Origin: Alicyclobacillus sp. ALC3
Lineage (GTDB): Bacteria; Bacillota; Bacilli; Alicyclobacillales; Alicyclobacillaceae
Reading direction: 5' to 3'
DNA: 64,000 nt
Assembly: GCF_028751195.1 (NCBI RefSeq)
Contig: NZ_CP066784.1
Span: 1,860,001-1,924,000 of the forward strand
The translations under genes and the position numbers were made by a program. This document shows positions 1-8,171 of this stretch, piece by piece (within the stretch, counting starts at the first letter, position 1; each line of letters begins with the position of its first letter). A model generated the notes under the pieces. The model saw nothing but the letters and a program-made list of their open reading frames with translations, searched no databases and was not told where the DNA came from.

Positions 1-71
1 TACGAGCGGCAACGACAGCCCGAATCGGTTACGATGAAGAGAGAAAGTTGTCGAAGGGAGTTGCTTGCCAT

Positions 72-584
72 ATGGCACAAGACACCTCTGCACAGCAGCG
101 TGTTCACACGGCAGCAGTCATCACGTTGAGTGACGGTGCTCATCACGGCACGCGCGTCGACAAGAGCGGTGACTTACTCGAACAAAAGCTTGCCAGTGCA
201 GGCTACGAAGTCGTCGTCCGACGCGTTCTCCCAGATGAGCGAGCTGAGCTTGCTGCACTGCTGCGCTCGCTTGCCGATGATCACGGAGTACGCCTCGTCG
301 TCACCACGGGCGGAACCGGGCTCGGACCGCGCGATGTCACACCTGATGCAACTCGGGACGTGATCGACCGCGAAGTGCCGGGCATGGCTGAAGCGATGCG
401 GATGGAGAGCCTAAAGAAGACACCGTTCGCGATGACTTCGCGCCAAGTCGTCGGCACACGCGGCCAAACGCTGATTGTCAATTTGCCCGGCAGCCCGAAA
501 GCCGTCGACGAGTGTCTCGACGTCATCATCCGAGTCATCCCACACACCCTCGACCTACTGGCAGGCAAAACGGAACACAAGTAG
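72..584 (+). CDS. mogA: Molybdenum cofactor biosynthesis protein, MogA/MoaB family
   Basis: A 170-residue protein of the MoaB/MogA family, which adenylylates molybdopterin before molybdenum insertion in Moco synthesis. Visible family motifs are TLSDGAHHGTRVD near residues 18-30, the molybdopterin-binding TTGGTGLGPRD at about 78-88 and NLPGSPK at about 137-143. The length is normal for a single-domain MogA. I chose ATG 72, which follows GAAGGGAG by about 11 bases, over an in-frame TTG at 48 with no clear ribosome site. The next gene is convergent, so no operon can be inferred. MoaB and MogA cannot be told apart from sequence alone. Confidence 0.92.
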   Translation: MAQDTSAQQRVHTAAVITLSDGAHHGTRVDKSGDLLEQKLASAGYEVVVRRVLPDERAELAALLRSLADDHGVRLVVTTGGTGLGPRDVTPDATRDVIDREVPGMAEAMRMESLKKTPFAMTSRQVVGTRGQTLIVNLPGSPKAVDECLDVIIRVIPHTLDLLAGKTEHK

Positions 585-625
585 GCTGCCAAGTCCCTGC
601 GTCGGACTGACACCTTCAAGCCGCA

Positions 626-1999
626 CTACTGGAACTGTGGCAGGAATTCGCGGTTTTCGTTCAGGATGTCAGTCAGCAAGCGCTGCGCGACGTCCGACGA
701 CTGTACCAACGGGTGTACGGTCAGCGCCTGCCACGCAGCTGCGCGGTCGCCGCGAACGGCAGCTTCAACGGTCAACTCTTCATACGCCTTCACGACCTGA
801 AGCAAGCCGCGCATGTGCGGCGAGACAGGTGCAGTAATGTCGACAGGTCGCGCGCCTTTGGCGTCGATCACGCAGTTCACTTCAATCGCCGCATCCGCAG
901 GTAGAAACGGCAGTGTTGACCCGTTGCGCACATTGACTGTCTGAATGTCGCCACGGTCAGTGACGATCGATGTCATCAGGTTCACTGCGGCTTCTGAGTA
1001 AAAGGCGCCGCCGCGCTGCGCCAGTTGCGGCGGTTTGATATCTAGGTTAGGGTCTCGATACAGCTCGAACAATTCAGCCTCGATTTTTTTGACCACTTCG
1101 GCGCGCGTCCCACCGTTCGCTGCAGCCTCGAGCTCTTCCGCCAGCATCACGTCCGGCATGTAGTAGTACCTGTGGTAGGCGCACGGCAGGGCTCCGAGCG
1201 TCTGCAAAAATTCCGGATTGAACTCGATGTCCGGAATGTTTTGCGGCCGTCCCGTGTCAGCGCCAACACCCCTATCGGCAGCTTGCGCAACGACGCGTTG
1301 GTCGTGCTGCATGCGTTCGACCGCCGCCATCTCTGCGAGCAGTTGTGGTAGCACGTCCAAACCGTCCACCCACGCCTTAGTCACCCAGTGCAGGTGGTTG
1401 AGGCCAACCACTTCAATCTCCACCTGTGACACGTCTACCTGCTGCCACTTCGCGATTTGCATCCGCGTGCCAATCGGCAGGTTGCAGAGGCCAATCGCCC
1501 GGACGGAACTGTGCTTCAGAACCGCCTCGGTCACAATCCCAGCCGGGTTTGTAAAGTTGATTAAGGTCGCACCAGGCGCGAGGGCCTCAATATCGCGACA
1601 GATGTCGACTATCACGGGGATTGTCCGAAGGGCTTTCGCAAACCCTCCCGCCCCGGTCGTCTCTTGACCAATGCGGTGGTAGCGCAACGGGATGCGCTCA
1701 TCGCGCGCCCGCGCATCGAGCAACCCGACGCGCAGTTGCGTTAAGACAAAGTCAGCGCCTTGAATCGCCGCCTGACGGTCGAACGCCAGATGGACAGCGA
1801 TCGCTACACCGGCGCGATCAATCATGCGACGGGCCAAAGCTCCAACTGTCTCGAGCTTAAACCGTCCAGCTTCGATGTCGACCAGCCAGAGCTCTCTGAC
1901 GGGCATCACCGGGTACGCCCGAATCAGCCCTTCCACCAACTCCGGCGTATAGGACGACCCACCTCCGATGACGGTGACTTTCAAGCCGCGAGTCTGCAC
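626..1999 (-). CDS. 6-phospho-beta-glucosidase, glycoside hydrolase family 4
   Basis: A GH4 enzyme of about 457 residues. The family hydrolyses 6-phospho-glycosides by an NAD-dependent redox mechanism that needs a divalent metal. The N-terminus has the Rossmann motif KVTVIGGGSSYTPELVEGL, and later blocks such as FTNPAGIVTEAV and GLCNLPIGTRMQ carry the cofactor and metal ligands typical of LicH/CelF-type members. GTG 1999 sits 8 bases after AGAAGGGG. An alternative GTG at 2044 overlaps the stop of the upstream kinase as GTGA. It lies in an operon downstream of a sugar-kinase-like gene, suggesting use of a phosphorylated amino- or beta-linked disaccharide. The exact substrate is not determinable. 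Confidence 0.9.
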   Translation of the reverse strand: MQTRGLKVTVIGGGSSYTPELVEGLIRAYPVMPVRELWLVDIEAGRFKLETVGALARRMIDRAGVAIAVHLAFDRQAAIQGADFVLTQLRVGLLDARARDERIPLRYHRIGQETTGAGGFAKALRTIPVIVDICRDIEALAPGATLINFTNPAGIVTEAVLKHSSVRAIGLCNLPIGTRMQIAKWQQVDVSQVEIEVVGLNHLHWVTKAWVDGLDVLPQLLAEMAAVERMQHDQRVVAQAADRGVGADTGRPQNIPDIEFNPEFLQTLGALPCAYHRYYYMPDVMLAEELEAAANGGTRAEVVKKIEAELFELYRDPNLDIKPPQLAQRGGAFYSEAAVNLMTSIVTDRGDIQTVNVRNGSTLPFLPADAAIEVNCVIDAKGARPVDITAPVSPHMRGLLQVVKAYEELTVEAAVRGDRAAAWQALTVHPLVQSSDVAQRLLTDILNENREFLPQFQ

Positions 2000-2040
2000 A
2001 GTCAGGACCCCTTCTACAAGTTGAGTTGAGATGGGCAGGT

Positions 2041-3111
2041 TCACCTCGAGAACGGCGGACGGCCCGTGGCAAGGTCCGCCGCTTCGAAACGCTGCAAGAC
2101 TTCCGACGTCACCCCCGCCCGAACCTTGTCCATGGCCAACATCACAGCGCCAAACACCGGATGCAGCGACGGAATAACAACCTGCGTAGGCAGCGAGAGA
2201 CGATTCAGTTCCGTTTCGAACGCCGCTAGTAAGTGCGGACTTCTCCCATTTTGGATCACGCCACCGACCAACACCACTGGTACCCGTCTTGCACTGTCTG
2301 TGATTGCGATTGGAACGGGTCGTCCCTTGCGCTTGTGCGCCTTGTCTTCTGCCTGCTTCATCTGTGCGAGCAGCGCCCGCGCACTCCGTCCGAGCTCTGT
2401 CCCCATGTCCGTCAGCATGCTAACCGAAAGCTCATCACCGGCTGCGGCGGCTGTGTGCACAACGCGCGGGATGTCGTCGAGGGCACGCGGGCAGGTCTGC
2501 CAAGGGTCTGCGCCCGCTACCTCAGCCATCAGAGCAGCCATATCTCCGCACCCAAACAGCGGTGGCAGTTCATCTACAAGTACAGACGGCAGGTCGCGTC
2601 CCTCCCAGGCACGCACAGCCCTGCGCAGCGCAAATTCTGCGAGCACGTGACCGCCAGCTGCGTCGCCGTAGGCCCAGCCGAACCCACCGACTTGCCACGT
2701 TCGGCCGGTTTTGTCGCGCCCGTAGGCGTTCGTCCCGCTGCCACAGATGATCACGGCGCCTGTCAGGTCCGGCGAACCTAACCGCAACCCTGCAACCGTG
2801 TCGCACACGAGGGCCGTGTTGTGAAGGGGCAGTTGCTGTAACACCGGAAGCAGCAGTACTTCGTCTGCAGGTCTGTCAGCGCCGGCAAGCGCATAGACAG
2901 TGGCGGCGACGTCACTTGGCCTGACGCTAGCGATTCTCAGCGCCTGCTCGACTGCGTCCCAAACCGCGTCCACAGCAGTTACGACTCCGCTCATTTGGTG
3001 ATTGGCGCCAGCACTGCGCCCAACACCGCGAACACTGCCGTCCGTCGCGGTCAAGACAGCCAGTGTCTTGCTCCCTCCGCCGTCAACACCAAGCACAAAC
3101 TGCTCAGGCAC
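2041..3111 (-). CDS. BadF/BadG/BcrA/BcrD-type ATPase, N-acetylglucosamine kinase-like
   Basis: An ASKHA-fold kinase of about 356 residues. The phosphate-1 loop FVLGVDGGGSKTLAVL lies at the N-terminus, a second nucleotide-binding segment GAVIICGSGTNAYGRD in the middle, and an adenosine-type motif VVLVGGVIQNG near the C-terminus. This is the layout of bacterial GlcNAc/MurNAc kinases. The start is uncertain: GTG 3111 overlaps the proC stop by a few bases, and TTG 3171 would add 20 residues inside proC without a good ribosome site. Tight linkage to the GH4 gene suggests cytoplasmic phosphorylation of an amino sugar, perhaps from cell-wall turnover. That role is inference. Confidence 0.82.
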   Translation of the reverse strand: MPEQFVLGVDGGGSKTLAVLTATDGSVRGVGRSAGANHQMSGVVTAVDAVWDAVEQALRIASVRPSDVAATVYALAGADRPADEVLLLPVLQQLPLHNTALVCDTVAGLRLGSPDLTGAVIICGSGTNAYGRDKTGRTWQVGGFGWAYGDAAGGHVLAEFALRRAVRAWEGRDLPSVLVDELPPLFGCGDMAALMAEVAGADPWQTCPRALDDIPRVVHTAAAAGDELSVSMLTDMGTELGRSARALLAQMKQAEDKAHKRKGRPVPIAITDSARRVPVVLVGGVIQNGRSPHLLAAFETELNRLSLPTQVVIPSLHPVFGAVMLAMDKVRAGVTSEVLQRFEAADLATGRPPFSR

Positions 3112-3946
3112 GGTACTGTCGACCCATCTCAGCGGACCTGTCAGCGGCAGCTCGCAAGGCCTCTGTGACAACGCCGTTCAAATCCCCGGTCTGCATGGCC
3201 GTGACGCCCGCGTGCGTTGTGCCCCCGGGAGATGTGACACGCTTTCGCAGTTCGGCTGGCGTGAGGCCCCAGTATTCAAGCGACTTCGCAGTCCCCACAA
3301 CCGTCTGAAGGAGAAGCGCCCGCGCGGTCTCAGCCGGGATCCCCAATTCAACCGCCGCGTTCTCCATGGCCTCGAGAAAATAGCAGACAAAACCCGGGCC
3401 GCTGCCTGAAAACGCCGTCGCAGCGTCCATCAGCGACTCCGGGAGCTCTACCACTTTGCCGATCTGCTCGAGCAAGTACAACACATGCTGTCGCTCGCCG
3501 TCAGCGATGTCGGGGCCAAACGTAACTGCTGTAGCCCCAGCCAGCACGGCGACTGGTAAATTAGGCATCGCTCGAATTACATGTGCCCGGCCGTTCACCT
3601 GGTCCGTGATCCAGGCCCGCGTCACCCCGGCGGCGAACGACATCAACAACTGACCGTTCAGATAGGGTCGAACCTGGTCGAGGGCAGTCGCCATGTCTGC
3701 CGGCTTGACAGACAGGACGACGAGGTCCGACTGCGCGGCCTCCGCCAGCGACTGTGCCGGGGAAATCCCGTACATATCGCGCAACTCTTCTAAACGACCC
3801 CCACCGCTGCGATTAATCACCCGCACGTGTCCTGGGGTTACCGCCCGCTCTTCGGTTACGCCCCGGATAAACGCCTCCGCCATCGAACCAGCACCGAGGA
3901 CGAACACGCGGTAGTTCTCTTTCCTCCGCTCTCCTGGCACACCCAT
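3104..3946 (-). CDS. proC: Pyrroline-5-carboxylate reductase family protein
   Basis: A 280-residue enzyme of the ProC family, which reduces 1-pyrroline-5-carboxylate to proline with NAD(P)H. The dinucleotide-binding motif VFVLGAGSMAEAFIRG is near residue 14, and MPNLPVAVLAGATAV is the usual mid-domain block. The signature around residues 165-250 (TAFSGSGPGFVCYF and later VTSPGGTTHAGV) is the P5CR pattern that binds the product. ATG 3946 has GGAGGA seven bases upstream. It is first in a three-gene minus-strand unit with the kinase and GH4 glycosidase. ComER, a competence-linked ProC paralogue in Bacillus, is a possible alternative, but the conserved C-terminal signature favours a true reductase. 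Confidence 0.9.
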   Translation of the reverse strand: MGVPGERRKENYRVFVLGAGSMAEAFIRGVTEERAVTPGHVRVINRSGGGRLEELRDMYGISPAQSLAEAAQSDLVVLSVKPADMATALDQVRPYLNGQLLMSFAAGVTRAWITDQVNGRAHVIRAMPNLPVAVLAGATAVTFGPDIADGERQHVLYLLEQIGKVVELPESLMDAATAFSGSGPGFVCYFLEAMENAAVELGIPAETARALLLQTVVGTAKSLEYWGLTPAELRKRVTSPGGTTHAGVTAMQTGDLNGVVTEALRAAADRSAEMGRQYRA

Positions 3947-4174
3947 TGGCGTTGTCCTCCTCTACCTTGTTAAAGCATTATAGTGCCGCTGCAAAGCTAC
4001 CAGCAACTCACAAATCGCTCCACGAATTTTCGGAATCCCCCCAAAAACCGAAATCGCGATGCGAACTCCTTTCGTTGACTGACAATTCAGCGACTGGCTG
4101 CACCGCGATGCACTAGTGGTTCGCTTCACGAATTCGCGTCGGCGCCAGACCACCACTATTGGAGGGATTCGTAG

Positions 4175-4888
4175 ATGAAAGCTGCTATTTTCGTGAAACT
4201 TGCTTCCGCAGCCGCTGTCGTAGGAATCGGCGGAGTCGTCGCTGGCATGACCGGTATCGCACCGGCGCTTTCCGGCCTCCCGGGCCTGAGTCTCCCGGGC
4301 GGCAACTCCTTCTCGGTCAGTCAGAATTCAAACCTCAGCCCAAGCGGCGGTGGCTTCACTTCGACGGTAAACGGCCCGAATGGTTCCGGCGGTAGTTTGA
4401 CGAGCAAGGTGAACTCATCCAGTATGACGGCTTCCAGTGCTACAAGCCTCTCCGGTCCTAGCGGCACCGGCAGCGTGACCAGCCACTCTTCGCTGAGCCC
4501 GAGCGGTGGTTCGGTGTCTGGCAAATTCAGTGGCCCGGACGGCACTGGTGGTTCAGTGAGCAGCGAGGTCTCGACGAGTGGTGGTTCAGTGTCTGGAAAA
4601 TTCAGTGGCCCAGACGGTTCCGGCGGCTCCTTCTCCGGCTCGGCTGGCACTGGTGGAGCCTCGGGCACATTCAATCTCACGCCTCCATCTGGCGGCTTGC
4701 CGAGTCTGTCCACTAGCAGCTTGCCTTCACTGCCGAGTTTGCCTTCACTGCCCAGTCTGTCGACTGCCAGTCTGCCTTCACTGCCGAGTTTGCCTTCACT
4801 GCCAGGTCTGTCGACTGCCAGCCTGCCTTCACTGCCGAGTTTGCCAAGTGGCAACCCACTCGGGTCAATCACAAGCTTGTTGCCCTGA
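4175..4888 (+). CDS. Secreted Ser/Gly-rich low-complexity repeat protein
   Basis: I do not recognise a family. The 237-residue product starts MKAAIFVKLASAAAVVGIGG, a short Lys-bearing hydrophobic segment that fits a signal peptide or N-terminal anchor. The rest is almost only Ser, Gly, Leu, Pro, Thr and Asn. The middle repeats units like SGPDGTGGSV and SGGSVSGKF. The last 70 residues are built of LPSLPSLPSLS-type blocks encoded by near-identical 18-33 bp DNA repeats. No cysteine is present. GGAGGG precedes ATG 4175 by about 8 bases. The gene stands alone between ProC and a NUDIX gene on the other strand. It is probably an intrinsically disordered surface, coat or matrix protein. Confidence 0.75.
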   Translation: MKAAIFVKLASAAAVVGIGGVVAGMTGIAPALSGLPGLSLPGGNSFSVSQNSNLSPSGGGFTSTVNGPNGSGGSLTSKVNSSSMTASSATSLSGPSGTGSVTSHSSLSPSGGSVSGKFSGPDGTGGSVSSEVSTSGGSVSGKFSGPDGSGGSFSGSAGTGGASGTFNLTPPSGGLPSLSTSSLPSLPSLPSLPSLSTASLPSLPSLPSLPGLSTASLPSLPSLPSGNPLGSITSLLP

Positions 4889-4986
4889 CACGGAAACTGC
4901 TCCCCCGGAGGTGGATGCAATAACCAGCACTTCGCGCATTCCCAAACCGTCCAAACGGTCGGGAGGTACTTGCGGTAGTACAGATC

Positions 4987-5031
4987 AGGAGCTGCATCCC
5001 CAAGTGCCACGTGCACCGGCGAGCAGCTCCT
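4987..5031. terminator. Possible stem-loop between convergent genes
   Basis: AGGAGCTGC at 4987-4995 pairs perfectly with GCAGCTCCT at 5023-5031 across a 27-base loop. It sits between the convergent repeat-protein gene and NUDIX gene. There is no clean T-run, so it may be only a weak terminator. Confidence 0.35.
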
Positions 5032-5041
5032 CCTGTTCCGA

Positions 5042-5506
5042 TTAAAGCAAGCGGCACGCCGCCGCGATAAACCGCTGCTGCAGCTCGGACAATTCGCTCG
5101 CCACCGCCGGGTTCACCCACTTCCGGTCACATGTCTCTGCATTTGCAGAGAACGGTTGGATTGCGGTCAGGCGAGCCGCGACTGCGATGTCAAAGGAAGC
5201 CTTGGTGGCGGCCGCATCCGCGATTGCAACAGGCGCAATCGCGCACGACGCCTCTTCCGCAACCTCGCGCACAGCGGCCACAAACACCTCTTCACCGCGT
5301 TCGACAAGGCCGCCTGGCAAGCGCCACTTAGGTTCACCGTAGGTGTGATGCAAGAGCAGGATGTCGCCGTGATCATCACACACAACGACCGCGACTGCGA
5401 GCGGATAGGTCGGCTTGAACAGGCGGACAGCCCAGCGCTGTAACAGACCCGGCGCTGCGCTGTAGATGCGGACGCGCCAGCGCGCCAGAATGCTAGGCCT
5501 GCTCAT
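5042..5506 (-). CDS. NUDIX hydrolase
   Basis: A 154-residue NUDIX-fold protein that should cleave a nucleoside diphosphate linked to another moiety. The NUDIX box is present at roughly residues 64-87 (GGLVERGEEVFVAAVREVAEEA). The catalytic Glu residues are intact, but the canonical Gly near the end of the box is replaced by Ser. About 35 residues rich in Arg and aromatic residues precede the fold. Its ATG lies inside the last 14 bases of the upstream alpha/beta hydrolase gene, so the two are translationally coupled. The substrate cannot be deduced. Confidence 0.85.
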   Translation of the reverse strand: MSRPSILARWRVRIYSAAPGLLQRWAVRLFKPTYPLAVAVVVCDDHGDILLLHHTYGEPKWRLPGGLVERGEEVFVAAVREVAEEASCAIAPVAIADAAATKASFDIAVAARLTAIQPFSANAETCDRKWVNPAVASELSELQQRFIAAACRLL

Positions 5507-6302
5507 TCGCCATAGCAGGACGCCCAGTGTCTGTGTCAGCGCGCAAAAACGCAGTCAACGACTGAATCACTTCCGTTTCCCACGCGTGGTTGTCAAACGT
5601 GTGGTTAGCGCCAGAGATGACACGCACCTCTGCTTGATTACCGTAGACCTCGTCGCGGTACTTCAGGGATATCTGACTCGGGACTGTCCCGTCCTCAGAT
5701 CCGTGCACGAGCAGTACTGGTTTTTTGAACAGCTTCGCGCGCATATATGGCTCGAGTGTCAGCAAGTCAAAGGCGAACGTGCGACCCACGAGAAAGCCAC
5801 CCCAGTCAAAGGTATCGGCCTGTAAGCTGTCCGCCTTGAGCCCTGCTTGCTGGGCCAAGCCGAAGACAAACTCGCGAAGGTTGCCGGCTGGGGCAATCAG
5901 CCCAAGTCGCGCCACGTCGTCAGGCCGGTCCGCCGCCACTAGGCTCGCCACCAGGCCGCCGACGCTGTGTCCGACCAACATCACCTGCGACGGATCAAAC
6001 CGACTGTCTTGTCGGACAAAGTCGACGATTGCATTGGCGTCGGCGATTTCACCACTCACTGTGACATCCTGGAACCGTCCGTCACTCTCGCCACTGCCAG
6101 CGAAGTCAAAGCGCACACTGGCGATTCCGACGCCTTCAAGCGCCAGTGACAGTTTGCGAAGCAACTGGTGAGGTCCCAATTTGTCTGCCGTGAAGCCGTG
6201 ACAGATCACGACGACTGGGCAAGGCCGACTCGCACTATCTGGGACGTGTTCCATTCCACGCAAGGTGAGGCCACCTTGCGCCAATTCGACGGCTCGCTGC
6301 AC
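5493..6302 (-). CDS. Alpha/beta hydrolase (esterase/acyl hydrolase-like)
   Basis: A 269-residue cytoplasmic alpha/beta-hydrolase. The oxyanion-loop motif VVVICHGFTADK lies near residue 30 and the nucleophile elbow GHSVGG near residue 113. The acid lies in VHGSEDGTVP and the catalytic His probably in GANHTFDNHAWE. The layout matches cinnamoyl-esterase-like and serine aminopeptidase S33 hydrolases. The start is GTG 6302, preceded by GGAGGGAACTGA. It is the first gene of a two-gene unit with the NUDIX hydrolase. The substrate is unknown. Confidence 0.88.
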   Translation of the reverse strand: MQRAVELAQGGLTLRGMEHVPDSASRPCPVVVICHGFTADKLGPHQLLRKLSLALEGVGIASVRFDFAGSGESDGRFQDVTVSGEIADANAIVDFVRQDSRFDPSQVMLVGHSVGGLVASLVAADRPDDVARLGLIAPAGNLREFVFGLAQQAGLKADSLQADTFDWGGFLVGRTFAFDLLTLEPYMRAKLFKKPVLLVHGSEDGTVPSQISLKYRDEVYGNQAEVRVISGANHTFDNHAWETEVIQSLTAFLRADTDTGRPAMANEQA

Positions 6303-6404
6303 TCAGTTCCCTCCGATCTTGGTTGGAGCGTATCAGTGTGACATTTTCGGTTATCTCCATTAGTATACTGCCCTGCAGCAGAAACAAATGTTAGACGCGA
6401 AATT

Positions 6405-6421
6405 TGTCAAGTTTTCTAACA
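6405..6421 (+). promoter_or_regulatory. GlnR/TnrA-type operator upstream of glnA
   Basis: TGTCA-AGTTTTC-TAACA matches the Bacillus GlnR/TnrA consensus TGTNA-N7-TNACA at every defined position. It lies about 84 bases before the glnA start, directly upstream of a possible -35 TTGATC (6429-6434) and -10 TAATCT (6453-6458). It also overlaps the right arm of an 8-bp inverted repeat, ATGTTAGA 6388-6395 with TCTAACAT 6415-6422. Binding of a nitrogen regulator is inferred from the match. Confidence 0.7.
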
Positions 6422-6504
6422 TATCCGGTTGATCTTCTGCCTTGTCTTTCGCTAATCTATATCATGGAGAAGTCATTAGAACGACATAGGGAGTGGAGAA
6501 ACCC

Positions 6505-7929
6505 ATGACGCCTCGCGAAGTCCTAGATTTTATGCAGAAAAACCACGTAGTGATGGTCGATTTTCGCTTAGTCGATGTCCCGGGCCGCCAACACCATGTA
6601 ACAATTCCTGCCGTGGAAATCGAAGAAGAAACTTTGGTCAACGGAATTGCGTTTGACGGGTCCAGTATTCAGGGCTTCCGTTCCATTGAGGACAGCGACA
6701 TGGTCATGAAGCCAATCCTTGAGTCCGCCTTCGTCGATCCCTTCTTGGCAGTACCGACGCTTGCCCTGGCCTGCCAAGTGTACGAGCCGAACGGTACGCG
6801 GTACGACCGCGATCCACGATATATTGCCGAAAAAGCAGAAGCTTACTTGCAAAAGCTCGGCATCGCAACCCATGCAAACTTCGGTCCGGAACTTGAGTTC
6901 TTCCTGTTCGATGACGTTCGCTTTGACAGCACTTCGCAAGGTTCTTTCTACAGCATTGACTCGGAAGAAGCGATGTGGAACACGGGACGCGCCGAAGGCC
7001 CGAACCTTGCGTACAAGGTCAAAAACAAAGGCGGGTACTTCCCTGTTCCTCCAGTAGACACACAGCAGGACATCCGCACTGAAATTGTCCTCGAGTTAAT
7101 GAAAGCTGGCCTGCGCGTTGAACGGCATCACCACGAAGTGGCGACGGCCGGACAGGCAGAGATTAACTTTCGCTTCAGTACGCTGACAAAGACCGGCGAC
7201 AACGTCATGCTGTACAAGTACATCGTTCGCCAGGTCGCACGCAAACACGGCAAAGTAGCGACCTTTATGCCGAAACCGGTCTTCGGTGACAACGGGTCTG
7301 GCATGCACGTGCACCAAAGCCTGTTCGATGGCGATACGCCGCTGTTCTACGAAGAAGGTGGCTACGGCAACGTCAGCGACCTCGCGAAGCACTACATCGC
7401 AGGTATCCTGTCACACGCGCCTGCACTGCTCGCCTTCTCGAACCCGTCCACCAACTCATACAAGCGCCTTGTGCCTGGCTATGAAGCCCCAGTCAACCTG
7501 GTGTTCTCGAAAGGCAACCGCAGCGCGGCCGTTCGTCTGCCAATCGCGTCGGTATCGCCGAAGGCCGTGCGCATTGAGTTCCGCACACCGGACGCCGCGT
7601 CTAACCCGTACCTGGCTTTCGCCGCCATGCTGATGGCTGGCCTCGATGGCATCAGGAGAAAGCTCGACCCGACAGAGCTTGGTTTTGGTCCGGTTGACAA
7701 GAACATCTACGAGTTGTCTGACGCTGAGAAAGCGCAGATTCAAAGCGTTCCCGGATCGTTCGAAGAGAGCCTGATGGCGCTCGAGAACGACCACGAGTTC
7801 CTGCTTGAAGGCGGTGTGTTCAGTAAGGACTTCATCCACAACTGGGTCCACCTGAAGAAGGCCACCGAGATTCAGCCGATGAATCTTCGCCCGCACCCGT
7901 ACGAATTCAACCTCTATTTGGACCTGTAA
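6505..7929 (+). CDS. glnA: Glutamine synthetase, type I (GSI-beta-like)
   Basis: A 474-residue ATP-dependent ammonia ligase making glutamine from glutamate. Seen: FDGSSIQGF in the N-terminal domain, the metal/glutamate motif NFGPELEFFLFD, the ATP-binding KPVFGDNGSGMHVHQS and NPSTNSYKRLVPGYEAP. It carries the extra segment after residue 145 and the region DKNIYELSDAEKAQI, where the adenylylatable Tyr of enteric GSI-beta lies. Usual Bacillus GSI-alpha enzymes are about 444 residues and lack that segment. ATG 6505 follows GGAGTGGAG closely and matches the family N-terminus; GTG 6493 is an alternative. A perfect GlnR/TnrA box lies upstream. No glnR is adjacent, and no adenylyltransferase gene is visible. 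Confidence 0.96.
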   Translation: MTPREVLDFMQKNHVVMVDFRLVDVPGRQHHVTIPAVEIEEETLVNGIAFDGSSIQGFRSIEDSDMVMKPILESAFVDPFLAVPTLALACQVYEPNGTRYDRDPRYIAEKAEAYLQKLGIATHANFGPELEFFLFDDVRFDSTSQGSFYSIDSEEAMWNTGRAEGPNLAYKVKNKGGYFPVPPVDTQQDIRTEIVLELMKAGLRVERHHHEVATAGQAEINFRFSTLTKTGDNVMLYKYIVRQVARKHGKVATFMPKPVFGDNGSGMHVHQSLFDGDTPLFYEEGGYGNVSDLAKHYIAGILSHAPALLAFSNPSTNSYKRLVPGYEAPVNLVFSKGNRSAAVRLPIASVSPKAVRIEFRTPDAASNPYLAFAAMLMAGLDGIRRKLDPTELGFGPVDKNIYELSDAEKAQIQSVPGSFEESLMALENDHEFLLEGGVFSKDFIHNWVHLKKATEIQPMNLRPHPYEFNLYLDL

Positions 7930-7954
7930 GCATCGGTTCAGTTCGCATCAGGCG

Positions 7955-7993
7955 ACCGCACTGCCGAGGCAATCCTCGCGGTGCGGTTGTTTT
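7955..7993 (+). terminator. Rho-independent terminator of glnA
   Basis: ACCGCACTGCCGAGG pairs imperfectly with CCTCGCGGTGCGGT around a four-base loop and is followed by TGTTTT. It lies 26 bases after the glnA stop. Confidence 0.8.
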
Positions 7994-8171
7994 CCGTTCA
8001 GAGCAGTTCAGACGTCACTTTGGTCATCGTCGGGCTCTTGAATTCACCTGGTCCGGGGTTTAGTGTGGTGGCAAACGGGTCCTCGACTCCGCGGTCGACA
8101 TGCGCGCTTGGACTCATGGTCTGTGGCCGGATGTTTGGCCGAATTGGGCTGAAAGGAGGCTCTGATGGCGG

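Noticed and set aside
3962..4156. 64-codon minus-strand frame between proC and the repeat-protein gene
   Set aside because: No ribosome site, biased composition and no recognisable domain; probably chance.
4321..5016. 231-codon minus-strand frame opposite the repeat-protein gene
   Set aside because: It exists because repetitive GC-rich DNA lacks stops on both strands. The plus frame has a ribosome site and a signal-like N-terminus.
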